From the NCBI GenBank assembly GCA_964389685.1, contig CAYMFM010000012.1, positions 1 through 64,000 of the forward strand: 64,000 nt of DNA. The letters run 5' to 3'. Positions 44,955-52,346 of the stretch are shown here, in pieces. Each line of letters starts with the position of its first letter. Position 1 is the stretch's first letter. The position numbers and the translations under genes were made by a program. The notes beneath the pieces were generated by a model, which had not been told where the DNA came from, did no database searches, and saw nothing but the letters and a program-made list of their open reading frames with translations. The stretch comes from G020353115 sp964389685. GTDB taxonomy: Bacteria > Bacteroidota > Bacteroidia > Bacteroidales > VadinHA17.

Positions 44955-45092
44955 GTAACTTATCATCGATATGGAATTGAGTAATCATCCAAACCAAATA
45001 GCCATGAAACGCATACTTTTTTTTCTGCTCACTGTTCACTGCTCACTACTCACTCTCTTTTCCCAGGCACCACAAGGCTTTAACTACCAGGC
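44948..45092 (+). repeat. 145-nt duplicated leader, copy 2 (fibre gene 2)
   Basis: Second copy of the block at 42020-42164 (two substitutions). It begins in the T-run of the terminator of fibre gene 1 and ends six codons into the mature protein. It includes both in-frame ATGs (44971, 45004). Confidence 0.95.
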
Positions 45093-47391
45093 TGTCGTCA
45101 GAGATGATGCCGGGACCGTTGTATCGGACCAAGTCGTTGGGATTAAGATCAGCATTCTGCAAGGAAATGTCTCTGGTACAGTTATATACAGTGAAACGCA
45201 TGCGCCAGCAACGAATGCCTTTGGCCTGGTGACACTGGAAATTGGTGGCGGTACAACATCCGATGATTTCAGTGCAATTACCTGGGGAGATGATCTCTTT
45301 TTCCTGAAGGTTGAAATGGACGCAACAGGCGGAACATCCTATTCAGAAATGGGCACAACACAGCTGTTATCGGTTCCCTATGCCCTCTTTGCAGCAGAGA
45401 CAGCCAATACGGATGATGCGGATGCCAACCCGGAAAATGAACTTCAGGATCTGTCACTATCCGGTAATACATTGAGCCTGACCGGTGATGCCACATCCGT
45501 AAACCTGGCATCTTACCTTGATAATACCAATCACTGGAGCAAAATGGGAGATGTGATCTACTACAACACGGGGAATGTTGGGATCGGAACGGATGCCCCC
45601 ATTGGACGCCTCGAAGTAAAGGGAAACCTGTCGGGCGAGGGATCTGATCCCCTGTTTGAGGTGAAAAGAAATGACGGTCAGACCGTTTTTGCTGTCTACC
45701 CTGACAGTGTCAGGATTTATGTTAATGAAGAAGAGACCAAAGGGACCAAAGGGGGTTTCGCTGTCGGAGGATTCACCCCGGCAACAAAAGGATTGACCAA
45801 TGAATTTCTCCGGGTCACACCGGACAGTGTTCGGATGTACATTAACGATGAAACCACCAAAGGAACCAAAGGAGGATTTGCAGTAGGCGGTTTCACCCCT
45901 GGCAAAGGAATAACAAACGATTTTTTAAGCATTACTCCCGACAGCACACGGGTGTTTACAAAGGATACGATTAGCGGATTTGCCATAGGTAATATAGAAA
46001 CTGGTAATGTTACCAATTATCTGCACTTAACTCCAAAAAATTACTTTATCGGTCATGAAAGTGGAAAGTCAATGGTTGATGGCCTGTATAACATCTTTAT
46101 CGGGTATCAAAGCGGGTATTCAACCCTTGGAACTGATTTGTTTGATTGGCATGGAAGTAATAACTCATTCATTGGGTATAAGAGTGGTTTTTCAAATACC
46201 TATGGTCATAAAAATATTTTTATTGGAAATGAAAGTGGGTATTCCAATACTACCGGATATGATAATGTCTTTATAGGTGCACGTAGCGGATATACGAATA
46301 CAACAGGTGCAGACAACATTTTTATTGGCAAAGGATCTGGAGAGAGCAACACTTCAGGAGCGCATAACTTCTTTGCCGGATCACAATGCGGCACCAAAAA
46401 TACAGAAGGAGATAATAATGCTTTTATCGGTCATTATGCAGGATATCTGAATACTACTGGAAGCAATAATATAAATATGGGATATGGAACTGCCTTCTAT
46501 AATACAACGGGAAGCGACAATATTTATATTGGACATCAGGTAGCCTGGAATGCTACTACAGGATCCGGCAATACCTTTTTGGGATCCGGAACAGGTTATA
46601 GTAATACAAGTGGTTACAGTAACACGTATATTGGATACAGAACTGGTTATGTTAATTCCGTTGGACATCATAATGTTTTTATTGGAAATCAAGCCGGATC
46701 TGCTGAAACAGGATCGAATAAATTATACATTGATAACACCAGTACGTCAGCACCGCTTATCTATGGAGATTTTAGCAGCAATTACCTGAGATTTAACGGG
46801 AATGTCGGGATTAGCGTAACACCGGCTTATACTCTTGATGTTAATGGGATTCTAAATATCAGGAGAAATGGAGTACCGGCGCTATACATTAGCGGCTATG
46901 AAGCCATATGGTGTAACGGTACCTATTTTAGCTGGGGATTTGGAGGTGCCTATAATGCATTCGCCGATAAGGTATCCATTGGAACAACCAATACGAGCGG
47001 ATACATGCTGTATGTTTATGGTTCTGCCTATACAACAGGTAGCTGGCTAGGGTCCGATGCCCGCTTAAAAGATGATTTTCTGGAGATAGAACAGCCCCTC
47101 GAAAAAGTCCTGAGCATGCAGGGAGTGAACTACCGCTGGAAAACCGATGAATACCCTGACAGAAATTTCCCGGAAGGCAGGCACTACGGCGTAATCGCAC
47201 AGGATATTGAAAACGTCCTGCCGGAAATAGTCATGGAACACAACGGGGAAAAAGCCGTGGCCTATACCGAAATCATTCCCGTACTCATCGAAGCAATGAA
47301 AGAACAGCAAAACCAGATTGAAAAGCAGCAAACGGAGATTGATGAACTGAAACAAATAGTGCAGGAGTTGGTGGAAAATTCAAGAGACTAA
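45004..47391 (+). CDS. secreted fibre-like protein 2 with 17-residue repeats and S74 chaperone domain
   Basis: A 795-aa paralogue of the preceding protein. The signal peptide is almost identical. The first mature module differs more (FNYQAVVRDDAGTVVSDQ), three GTKGGFAVGGF-type units follow, then about 13 repeats of the NxFxGxxSGxxNTTGxx type, one carrying a longer insert (TLGTDLFDWHGSN). After the array comes YLRFNGNVGISVTPAYTLDV, a typical trimeric-fibre connector, then the S74 domain with SDARLK (S684 and K689 at the dyad spacing) and a coiled coil. The fibre tip probably differs from that of protein 1 while secretion and trimerisation ends are shared. An in-frame ATG at 44971 is possible. 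Confidence 0.9.
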   Translation: MKRILFFLLTVHCSLLTLFSQAPQGFNYQAVVRDDAGTVVSDQVVGIKISILQGNVSGTVIYSETHAPATNAFGLVTLEIGGGTTSDDFSAITWGDDLFFLKVEMDATGGTSYSEMGTTQLLSVPYALFAAETANTDDADANPENELQDLSLSGNTLSLTGDATSVNLASYLDNTNHWSKMGDVIYYNTGNVGIGTDAPIGRLEVKGNLSGEGSDPLFEVKRNDGQTVFAVYPDSVRIYVNEEETKGTKGGFAVGGFTPATKGLTNEFLRVTPDSVRMYINDETTKGTKGGFAVGGFTPGKGITNDFLSITPDSTRVFTKDTISGFAIGNIETGNVTNYLHLTPKNYFIGHESGKSMVDGLYNIFIGYQSGYSTLGTDLFDWHGSNNSFIGYKSGFSNTYGHKNIFIGNESGYSNTTGYDNVFIGARSGYTNTTGADNIFIGKGSGESNTSGAHNFFAGSQCGTKNTEGDNNAFIGHYAGYLNTTGSNNINMGYGTAFYNTTGSDNIYIGHQVAWNATTGSGNTFLGSGTGYSNTSGYSNTYIGYRTGYVNSVGHHNVFIGNQAGSAETGSNKLYIDNTSTSAPLIYGDFSSNYLRFNGNVGISVTPAYTLDVNGILNIRRNGVPALYISGYEAIWCNGTYFSWGFGGAYNAFADKVSIGTTNTSGYMLYVYGSAYTTGSWLGSDARLKDDFLEIEQPLEKVLSMQGVNYRWKTDEYPDRNFPEGRHYGVIAQDIENVLPEIVMEHNGEKAVAYTEIIPVLIEAMKEQQNQIEKQQTEIDELKQIVQELVENSRD
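46039..46719 (+). repeat. 51-nt coding repeat array (about 13 copies)
   Basis: Shorter version of the array in fibre gene 1, same 17-residue pattern, about half the copy number, with one expanded unit near the start. Confidence 0.85.
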
Positions 47392-47776
47392 GGGACTGAG
47401 AGACTGTGGGATGGGGAGATGAAGAGAATGTGAGAAGTGAGAGGGGATAGTACAGAGTAGGATAGGCAAAGTGCATAGAGCATGGAGTATGGGGAGGAAT
47501 GAGTAGATCAGAGTACGGATTTTATACACCTTAGTCAAAGAATCAGATAATATATCAGAAATTGAACCATTGTAGAGACGCCCAACCTGGGCGTCTTTGC
47601 ACCCGGCAAACAAGAAATACATTAAACACGTTAACAGCTACTGAAGTGGCTGCCTACTATTTGTCAGTTCCTCCGGAACGTTTTTATCTGTGCAACCTTA
47701 AATAATGGAACCATATGAAACATCTACTCACTACTCATCACTCACCTCTCACTACTCACCCCTTGAGTTTTTTTCC
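47392..47776. other. gene-free spacer with low-complexity tracts
   Basis: About 385 bp between fibre gene 2 and truA. Positions 47392-47515 are G/A-rich short repeats (GAGACT, GGGATGGGGAG, AGTGAGAG). A hairpin is at 47576-47596. Positions 47720-47765 are a CTCACTACTCA-type C/T/A tract that resembles the part of the fibre-gene signal peptides coding LLTLFS. No credible gene is seen. Confidence 0.6.
47576..47596. repeat. 9-bp-stem hairpin (AGACGCCCA/TGGGCGTCT)
   Basis: Perfect 9-bp stem with loop ACC, preceded by TGTAG and followed by TTGC. The layout matches dispersed hairpin repeats of the type gtagagacgccc... It has only three T bases after the stem, so it is a weak terminator at best. Confidence 0.7.
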
Positions 47777-47784
47777 TACCTTTG
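47777..47784 (+). promoter_or_regulatory. putative truA -7 element (TACCTTTG)
   Basis: Exact TAnnTTTG, 24 nt before the ATG at 47809. A start at the ATG 47782 would overlap the element, so the promoter favours 47809 (MTYRYFIRL). Confidence 0.5.
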
Positions 47785-47808
47785 CCAATGTCGTTTATAC
47801 CCACCCCC

Positions 47809-48567
47809 ATGACCTACCGATACTTCATCCGGCTCGCTTTCAGAGGCACCGGGTTTCATGGATGGCAGGTTCAGCCCAATGGAAACAGCGTCCAGGCTGA
47901 AATGATCCGTGCACTCACCACGATTCTGAAAGAAAAAACGGAAGTGGTCGGAGCAGGACGGACCGATACCGGAGTGCATGCACGCAAATTTTTTGCACAT
48001 TTCGATTCATCCAAACAGGATCTTTCCGGAAACAGGGATCTGATATACAACCTGAATGGCATCCTGCCAAAAGACATTGTCGTTCATGAGATAAAAGTGG
48101 TTAAACCGGGGGCACATGCCCGGTTCAGTGCCATCTCACGAACCTATTCCTACCATATTCACCAGGTAAAGGATTCGTTCCTGGATGGTTTATCTGTATA
48201 TTTCCCGGGAAACCTCGATCTGGAGAAAATGAACCGTGCTGCTGAACTACTGCTTGAAACCACCGATTTCACCAGCTTTAGCAAGGGGAAGACCGACGTA
48301 AAAATCAACATTTGCCAAGTAATGCTGGCAGAATGGATCCGGGATGAACACCAGTTGATTTTTACCATCAAAGCCGACCGGTTTCTGCGTGACATGGTGA
48401 GGGCAATCGTGGGAACTCTGCTGGATGTAGGGTATGACAGACTTTGCCTGTCCGAGTTCAAGCAGATCATTGAACGGAAAGACCGCTCGGCTGCCGGGGC
48501 ATCCGTCCCGGCATGCGGACTATACCTCGAGGATGTGGAATACCCTGAGGATGTTTTTTTGTATTAA
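47809..48567 (+). CDS. truA: tRNA pseudouridine synthase A
   Basis: Makes pseudouridine at positions 38-40 of the tRNA anticodon stem. It has 252 aa, within the family range. The start MTYRYFIRLAFRGTGFHGWQ matches family N-termini. The catalytic Asp is in GAGRTDTGVHA. AHARFSAISRTYSYHI and DRFLRDMVRAIVGTLLDVG are the other conserved blocks. It is a single gene with its own -7 element, followed by a repeat-rich spacer. Confidence 0.95.
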   Translation: MTYRYFIRLAFRGTGFHGWQVQPNGNSVQAEMIRALTTILKEKTEVVGAGRTDTGVHARKFFAHFDSSKQDLSGNRDLIYNLNGILPKDIVVHEIKVVKPGAHARFSAISRTYSYHIHQVKDSFLDGLSVYFPGNLDLEKMNRAAELLLETTDFTSFSKGKTDVKINICQVMLAEWIRDEHQLIFTIKADRFLRDMVRAIVGTLLDVGYDRLCLSEFKQIIERKDRSAAGASVPACGLYLEDVEYPEDVFLY

Positions 48568-48674
48568 TACATAACATTTTTTCCAAAGGTGGGACGGCCA
48601 TGCATATGGCACAAGCTTGCTTTGCCACCTGCACCCGACTGGGCAGAGCGATGAGTAATGAAATTGGCTGTGCT

Positions 48675-48743
48675 CCGGATTCAGTCCGGGGTACGACTTT
48701 GAATGTACCTTGATTCATCGTCCGAATTGAAATCGGGCGATGA
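48675..48743. repeat. two short hairpins of dispersed-repeat type
   Basis: CCGGA-TTCAG-TCCGG at 48675-48689 and TCATCGTCCGA with TCGGGCGATGA (48715-48725, 48733-48743; 11-bp stem with one G-T pair). They lie in a non-coding stretch (48568-48772) between truA and a broken gene. Confidence 0.65.
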
Positions 48744-48772
48744 GGGAATATTCTTATCTGCTAAAAAACAAA

Positions 48773-49039
48773 TCACATCAGGTCACAGGCTTCCGGTGGG
48801 ATCCAGTGCGAATCTTTACCCTCCCATTTGATGGTGCATCCGATGGGGTTGGTCAGCGGTACTGAGATGTGTCGTCCGGCAAGATGCTCATCCAAAGCCC
48901 TTTCCAGGTCGTTTACAGTTATGCGGGATGCATCTCGGGGACTGTCGACTCCCCTGCCGGTATATACCAGTTTGCGCTCCTTGTCAAACACAAAAAAATG
49001 AGGTGTTTTGAGTGCTCCTATCTTTAAAGTAAAAGCCAT
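48773..49039 (-). pseudogene. C-terminal remnant of a thioredoxin-fold (redoxin) protein
   Basis: An 88-aa frame that reads like the last third of a redoxin: LKTPHFFVFDKERKLVYTGR is the cis-Pro/strand region (TPHxFxFD), followed by DLERALDEHLAGRHISVPLT and IGCTIKWEGKDSHWI. The N-terminal half with the CxxC or peroxidatic Cys is missing, and upstream on the same strand there is only 44 bp before the next gene's stop. The gene therefore seems to have lost its 5' part. Expression as a short protein cannot be excluded. Confidence 0.7.
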
Positions 49040-49083
49040 TCGTCGAAAATTATTAAATGATCATCGCAATCTGTTCGTAACCC

Positions 49084-49599
49084 TCAACTTGATTCAATCA
49101 CCCGTTGAAGCGAATTAAAGTCATTCCGGGCTCTTTTTCCCATTCTGCCCCTGGCGAACACAAGCATTGAACGCCAGAAAATGTTTTTCCCGGTCACCCT
49201 GTAGGTACCGGTTATTTCTGTTTTCATTTCCATGGGAGTGAATTGGTTCACATTTTCAATGGACATGAGATCATGGTGTATACGCACAGAGAAAAGCTCA
49301 TTCCATCTGAAATCAAGAACCTCCTCCTTCAGCGTAACCTCTTTCCCATTCATCTCCAGTATCAGGTTAAAGATACTGCCCGGGAAATTGGGTAAACCGC
49401 TGACCAGTTCAATCTTTTTAAATCCGGTTAACCATTGATCCATTTTTGAACCATCGATAAAAACCATGAACGCTTTATCAACCGGACAGTCGACTACTAT
49501 TTTGCTCTCATATTGTATGGAAGGTTTGATCAATCCAATGGAAAAGAACAGAACCAGAATGATAAACAATGCCAGGATAATCCATGTAATCTTTTTCAT
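49084..49599 (-). CDS. membrane-anchored SRPBCC-domain protein
   Basis: A 171-aa protein. One N-terminal hydrophobic helix (WIILALFIILVLFFSIGLI) is followed by an SRPBCC (START-like, polyketide cyclase/dehydrase) fold: YESKIVVDCPVDKAFMVFID, EVTLKEEVLDFRWNELFSVR, TGTYRVTGKNIFWRSMLVF. Such domains bind hydrophobic ligands. The helix could act as a signal anchor, leaving the domain outside the cytoplasm. No partner gene is evident. The aroE operon end lies about 200 bp upstream, across a repeat-rich spacer. Confidence 0.82.
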   Translation of the reverse strand: MKKITWIILALFIILVLFFSIGLIKPSIQYESKIVVDCPVDKAFMVFIDGSKMDQWLTGFKKIELVSGLPNFPGSIFNLILEMNGKEVTLKEEVLDFRWNELFSVRIHHDLMSIENVNQFTPMEMKTEITGTYRVTGKNIFWRSMLVFARGRMGKRARNDFNSLQRVIESS

Positions 49600-49652
49600 A
49601 TCTGAATGAATAATAGTTAAATGTAAAATGTTTTCTTCAATCCCCCTTTAGT

Positions 49653-49747
49653 CCCCCTTCTCCAAGGGGGACAAATCAATTTTTGCCCCCATGTTGTCCC
49701 CCTTTCCAAAAGCCTGCCTGCCGCAGGCAGGGGGGATCAAGGGGGAT
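49653..49747. repeat. composite palindromic repeat (CCCCCTT hairpin and GCAGG palindrome)
   Basis: A CCCCCTT-CTCC-AAGGGGG hairpin at 49653-49670, then a larger inverted repeat from TCCCCCTT (about 49697) to AAGGGGGA (about 49739-49746) whose loop is the palindrome CCTGCCTGCCGCAGGCAGG (49713-49731). That palindrome is identical to 8870-8888. It lies downstream of aroE. Confidence 0.8.
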
Positions 49748-49807
49748 TCTATTTTTTCCAAGCAAATATAGACCAATCGACAAACATTCCAAAAGAGGAA
49801 TTCTTTC

Positions 49808-50563
49808 CTACCCGTTCCAAATTTCCCAGGATCGTTCGGCCTGCAGTTCAAGCATTTTTCTTCCGTTTACGGCGGTTGCCCCTGCTTCTCTGCCCTTTCG
49901 AAGGAACACCGTAACTTCGGGGTTGTACACCAGGTCATAGAGGAGATGGTCTTCAGTTAATCCATCATACGGTATATCCGGAAACCGGTTGTTGTCAGGA
50001 TACATACCCACGGGTGTGGCATTGATAATGATTCGGCACTCCCTGACAATACCGGGATTCAGGTCATCGTATGAAAGCTGGTTCTCGGATGAGGGATTTC
50101 TGGAAACAGAAACAGGTTCTATTCCCAGATCATTAAGGACGTACAGCACCGCTTCGGATGCGCCTCCTGTTCCAAGCACCAGTGCTTTTTTCTCTGCTCT
50201 CCCGAGGTGAGGGATCAGGGATTCCCTGAAGCCATGAACATCTGTATTGTATCCGGCAAGGAAGGGATGCGTATCCGACTGCAGTATTTTAATCGCATTC
50301 ACGGCACCGACGATCCCGGATATTTCATCCATTGAATCGAGGTATTCGACCACCGATTTTTTGTAGGGAATGGTAACATTCAAGCCTGCCAGGGAAGGGT
50401 ATTGTTCCAGCAACGAGAGCAGCATATCGATGGAATCCAGCGGAAAATTTTCGTACCGTGCATCCCCAATTGATTCCCTCTGAAATTTTTCCTCAAAATA
50501 TCTTTTGGAAAATGAATGAGACAGTGGTTTTCCAATTAATCCGTATAACCTCGGTTTTCTCAA
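49808..50563 (-). CDS. aroE: shikimate dehydrogenase
   Basis: NADP-dependent reduction of 3-dehydroshikimate in the aromatic amino-acid pathway. It has 251 aa, slightly shorter than the E. coli enzyme (272 aa). Motifs: LIGKPLSHSFSKRYF (substrate Ser/Ser), NVTIPYKK (catalytic Lys), GAVNAI, NTDVHGF (Asp) and GTGGASEAV (nucleotide loop). It is 19 nt downstream of the DUF368 gene and ends the TPR - phosphosulfolactate synthase - DUF368 - aroE run. Confidence 0.95.
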   Translation of the reverse strand: MRKPRLYGLIGKPLSHSFSKRYFEEKFQRESIGDARYENFPLDSIDMLLSLLEQYPSLAGLNVTIPYKKSVVEYLDSMDEISGIVGAVNAIKILQSDTHPFLAGYNTDVHGFRESLIPHLGRAEKKALVLGTGGASEAVLYVLNDLGIEPVSVSRNPSSENQLSYDDLNPGIVRECRIIINATPVGMYPDNNRFPDIPYDGLTEDHLLYDLVYNPEVTVFLRKGREAGATAVNGRKMLELQAERSWEIWNG

Positions 50564-50582
50564 AAGCTATTTCAGTGTTTGG

Positions 50583-51524
50583 TTATTCAACCGTTCCCTT
50601 CTTATCTTCTGCCATCTTTTCGATCAGTAAAATGCTCAGTACTCCGATAATCATCAAGCCCACTGCAATCACAACCTCCAGGCTAAGGGTTTCAGGAAGC
50701 ACTCTTTCGTACCCCTGAACAACGGGTTCACCGCTAAGCTTCAGGATATTCCCGAGTCCATCTGTCCGGTATATGTTTTCCTTCCAGGGCCAGAGCACTC
50801 CGAGTGATCCGAGGATGAAACCGGTTAGGAGCGATATAGTAAGGTCTTTGAATTTCCTGAAAATCCAGGAGAGCAAATGGGAGAATGCGATCAGGCCAAT
50901 GATGGCTCCCAGAATTACAGGTCCCAGAATTTTTGCATCCAGGTCATTCACTCCTTCGATAAAAACCAGTTCGTAATTTCCCATCAGGATCAAGACAAAT
51001 GAGCCGGATAATCCGGGCAGGATCATGCTGCAGATTGCAACAATGCCACACAGGAACAGGTAATAGAAATCTCCATTTGGAGTAGCCGGGGTTAGCAGTG
51101 TAATCGCCAGTGCAACAAATGCACCCAGTATAAAGATAACGACCACACCCACGGTGATTTTCTCGACCCTCCTGCCTACAAAATAGACAGAAGCCAGGAT
51201 CAAACCGAAAAAATAGGACCAGATATAGATCGGGTAGTTATCAAAAAGGAAACCAAGCAATTTGGCAAGGGTAAAAATACTGACGGCTATACCAAGAAAC
51301 ACGGCAATCAGAAAATACAGGTTCACATGTTCTGCAAATCGCTTCACCTTACCCGAAAACAGGAATTTAAGGGCAACCAGATCGAACGATTTAATGGAAT
51401 GGATTAATTTTTCAAATATTCCTGTAATCAGTGCAATGGTACCTCCGGAAACACCCGGGATAACGTTTGCCGCTCCCATGCCGACACCTTTAAAAAAGAG
51501 ACCAATATATTCCCTCATTGGCAA
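50583..51524 (-). CDS. DUF368 membrane protein, probable undecaprenyl-phosphate translocase (PopT type)
   Basis: A 313-aa multi-pass protein. The paired re-entrant-type motifs GMGAANVIPGVSGGTIALIT near the N-terminus and ILPGLSGSFVLILMGNYE in the middle are the DUF368 hallmarks; helices fill the rest. Family members in other bacteria have been reported to return undecaprenyl phosphate to the inner leaflet. The function here is inferred from family. It sits between the phosphosulfolactate synthase gene (48 nt) and aroE (19 nt) and is likely co-transcribed. Confidence 0.88.
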   Translation of the reverse strand: MPMREYIGLFFKGVGMGAANVIPGVSGGTIALITGIFEKLIHSIKSFDLVALKFLFSGKVKRFAEHVNLYFLIAVFLGIAVSIFTLAKLLGFLFDNYPIYIWSYFFGLILASVYFVGRRVEKITVGVVVIFILGAFVALAITLLTPATPNGDFYYLFLCGIVAICSMILPGLSGSFVLILMGNYELVFIEGVNDLDAKILGPVILGAIIGLIAFSHLLSWIFRKFKDLTISLLTGFILGSLGVLWPWKENIYRTDGLGNILKLSGEPVVQGYERVLPETLSLEVVIAVGLMIIGVLSILLIEKMAEDKKGTVE

Positions 51525-51572
51525 ATGGTATAGTCTTATTGAGAAGATTAATGGGTGTTTACAGTAATTCGG

Positions 51573-52346
51573 TTAATGCTTCAACTCTTCCGGGAGGAAT
51601 TCATAAAAGGTATCGCCCCGTAATCCGAGCCGCAACGTTTCCAGTGAAACAACTTCACCGGGAGCGATATTTCCCAGGTTTACGTTGGCACCCAGCAATC
51701 TAATAAACCAGGCTTGCTGACTTTTAATGGGCGCTTCCCAGATAACATTTTCAATCTGTACCTGTTTTACGATATCATCGATCAATGTTGTATTTGCTGT
51801 ACCATCCGGGTTGTATATGCCGACAGTACCACTTTCTCTTGCTTCAGCAATCACTTTCCATGAACCGGCATCAATTTCAGCTTTCATCATGGCAACCCAA
51901 ACGTTGGGAGGAAAAATTACATCTGCCTGTTTTGAACCGACTTCAGAAAGAACCGTAACCTCCTGGGCCAGCTTTTCGATATAGGAAAGCTTATCCGTGT
52001 GAGGGATGATCATGGAGCCATCGGAGACTTCCACCATGTCAAGACCGTATTTGTCGATCAGCTTCCGGTATTCATCAAACATATTCCGGATGATGAAGAG
52101 TTCAAAGAGCGTTCCTCCAAAATAGCACCGGAGGTTCCCTTCTTTATAAATCCGGATTTTTTCTTTCAGATTGGGGGTTACCAGTGCCGTGCCAAAGCCA
52201 AATTTTACCACATCGGTGAACTCTCCGGAGGAAGACACAAAATTCTCTGCTTCTCTCACGCTTAATCCTTTGTCCATCATCATGGTTATTCCTTTCTCCC
52301 GTGGTTTCGGGTCCCTTTTAGGGAGGTGTGGAATCTGCTCAATCAT
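51573..52346 (-). CDS. phosphosulfolactate synthase (ComA family)
   Basis: A 257-aa TIM-barrel protein of the ComA family, which in methanogens adds sulfite to phosphoenolpyruvate to give phosphosulfolactate. Conserved-looking blocks include VKFGFGTALVTP, VEVSDGSMIIPH, TVLSEVGSKQ, IIDAGSWKVIAEARESG-like text and ENVIWEAPIKSQQAWFI. The length is normal. In Bacteroidota its product could feed sulfolactate or cysteate and then sulfonolipids, but the rest of that path is not in view. Its ATG overlaps the stop of the TPR gene (ATGA), pointing to coupling. A TauE/SafE permease is encoded about 1.5 kb upstream, divergent from the TPR gene. Confidence 0.85.
   Translation of the reverse strand: MIEQIPHLPKRDPKPREKGITMMMDKGLSVREAENFVSSSGEFTDVVKFGFGTALVTPNLKEKIRIYKEGNLRCYFGGTLFELFIIRNMFDEYRKLIDKYGLDMVEVSDGSMIIPHTDKLSYIEKLAQEVTVLSEVGSKQADVIFPPNVWVAMMKAEIDAGSWKVIAEARESGTVGIYNPDGTANTTLIDDIVKQVQIENVIWEAPIKSQQAWFIRLLGANVNLGNIAPGEVVSLETLRLGLRGDTFYEFLPEELKH

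Noticed and set aside
42076..47391. Prophage tail-fibre module
   Set aside because: Both proteins have Sec signal peptides and a Bacteroidetes secretion module, and no other phage gene is present, so they look like cell-surface proteins.
47809..48567. Longer truA starting at ATG 47782
   Set aside because: That ATG overlaps the -7 element at 47777-47784, and family N-termini match the start at 47809.
48467..48718. 83-codon minus-strand frame overlapping the end of truA
   Set aside because: It runs through truA and the hairpin repeats, and similar text arises from dispersed repeats. No start context or domain supports it.
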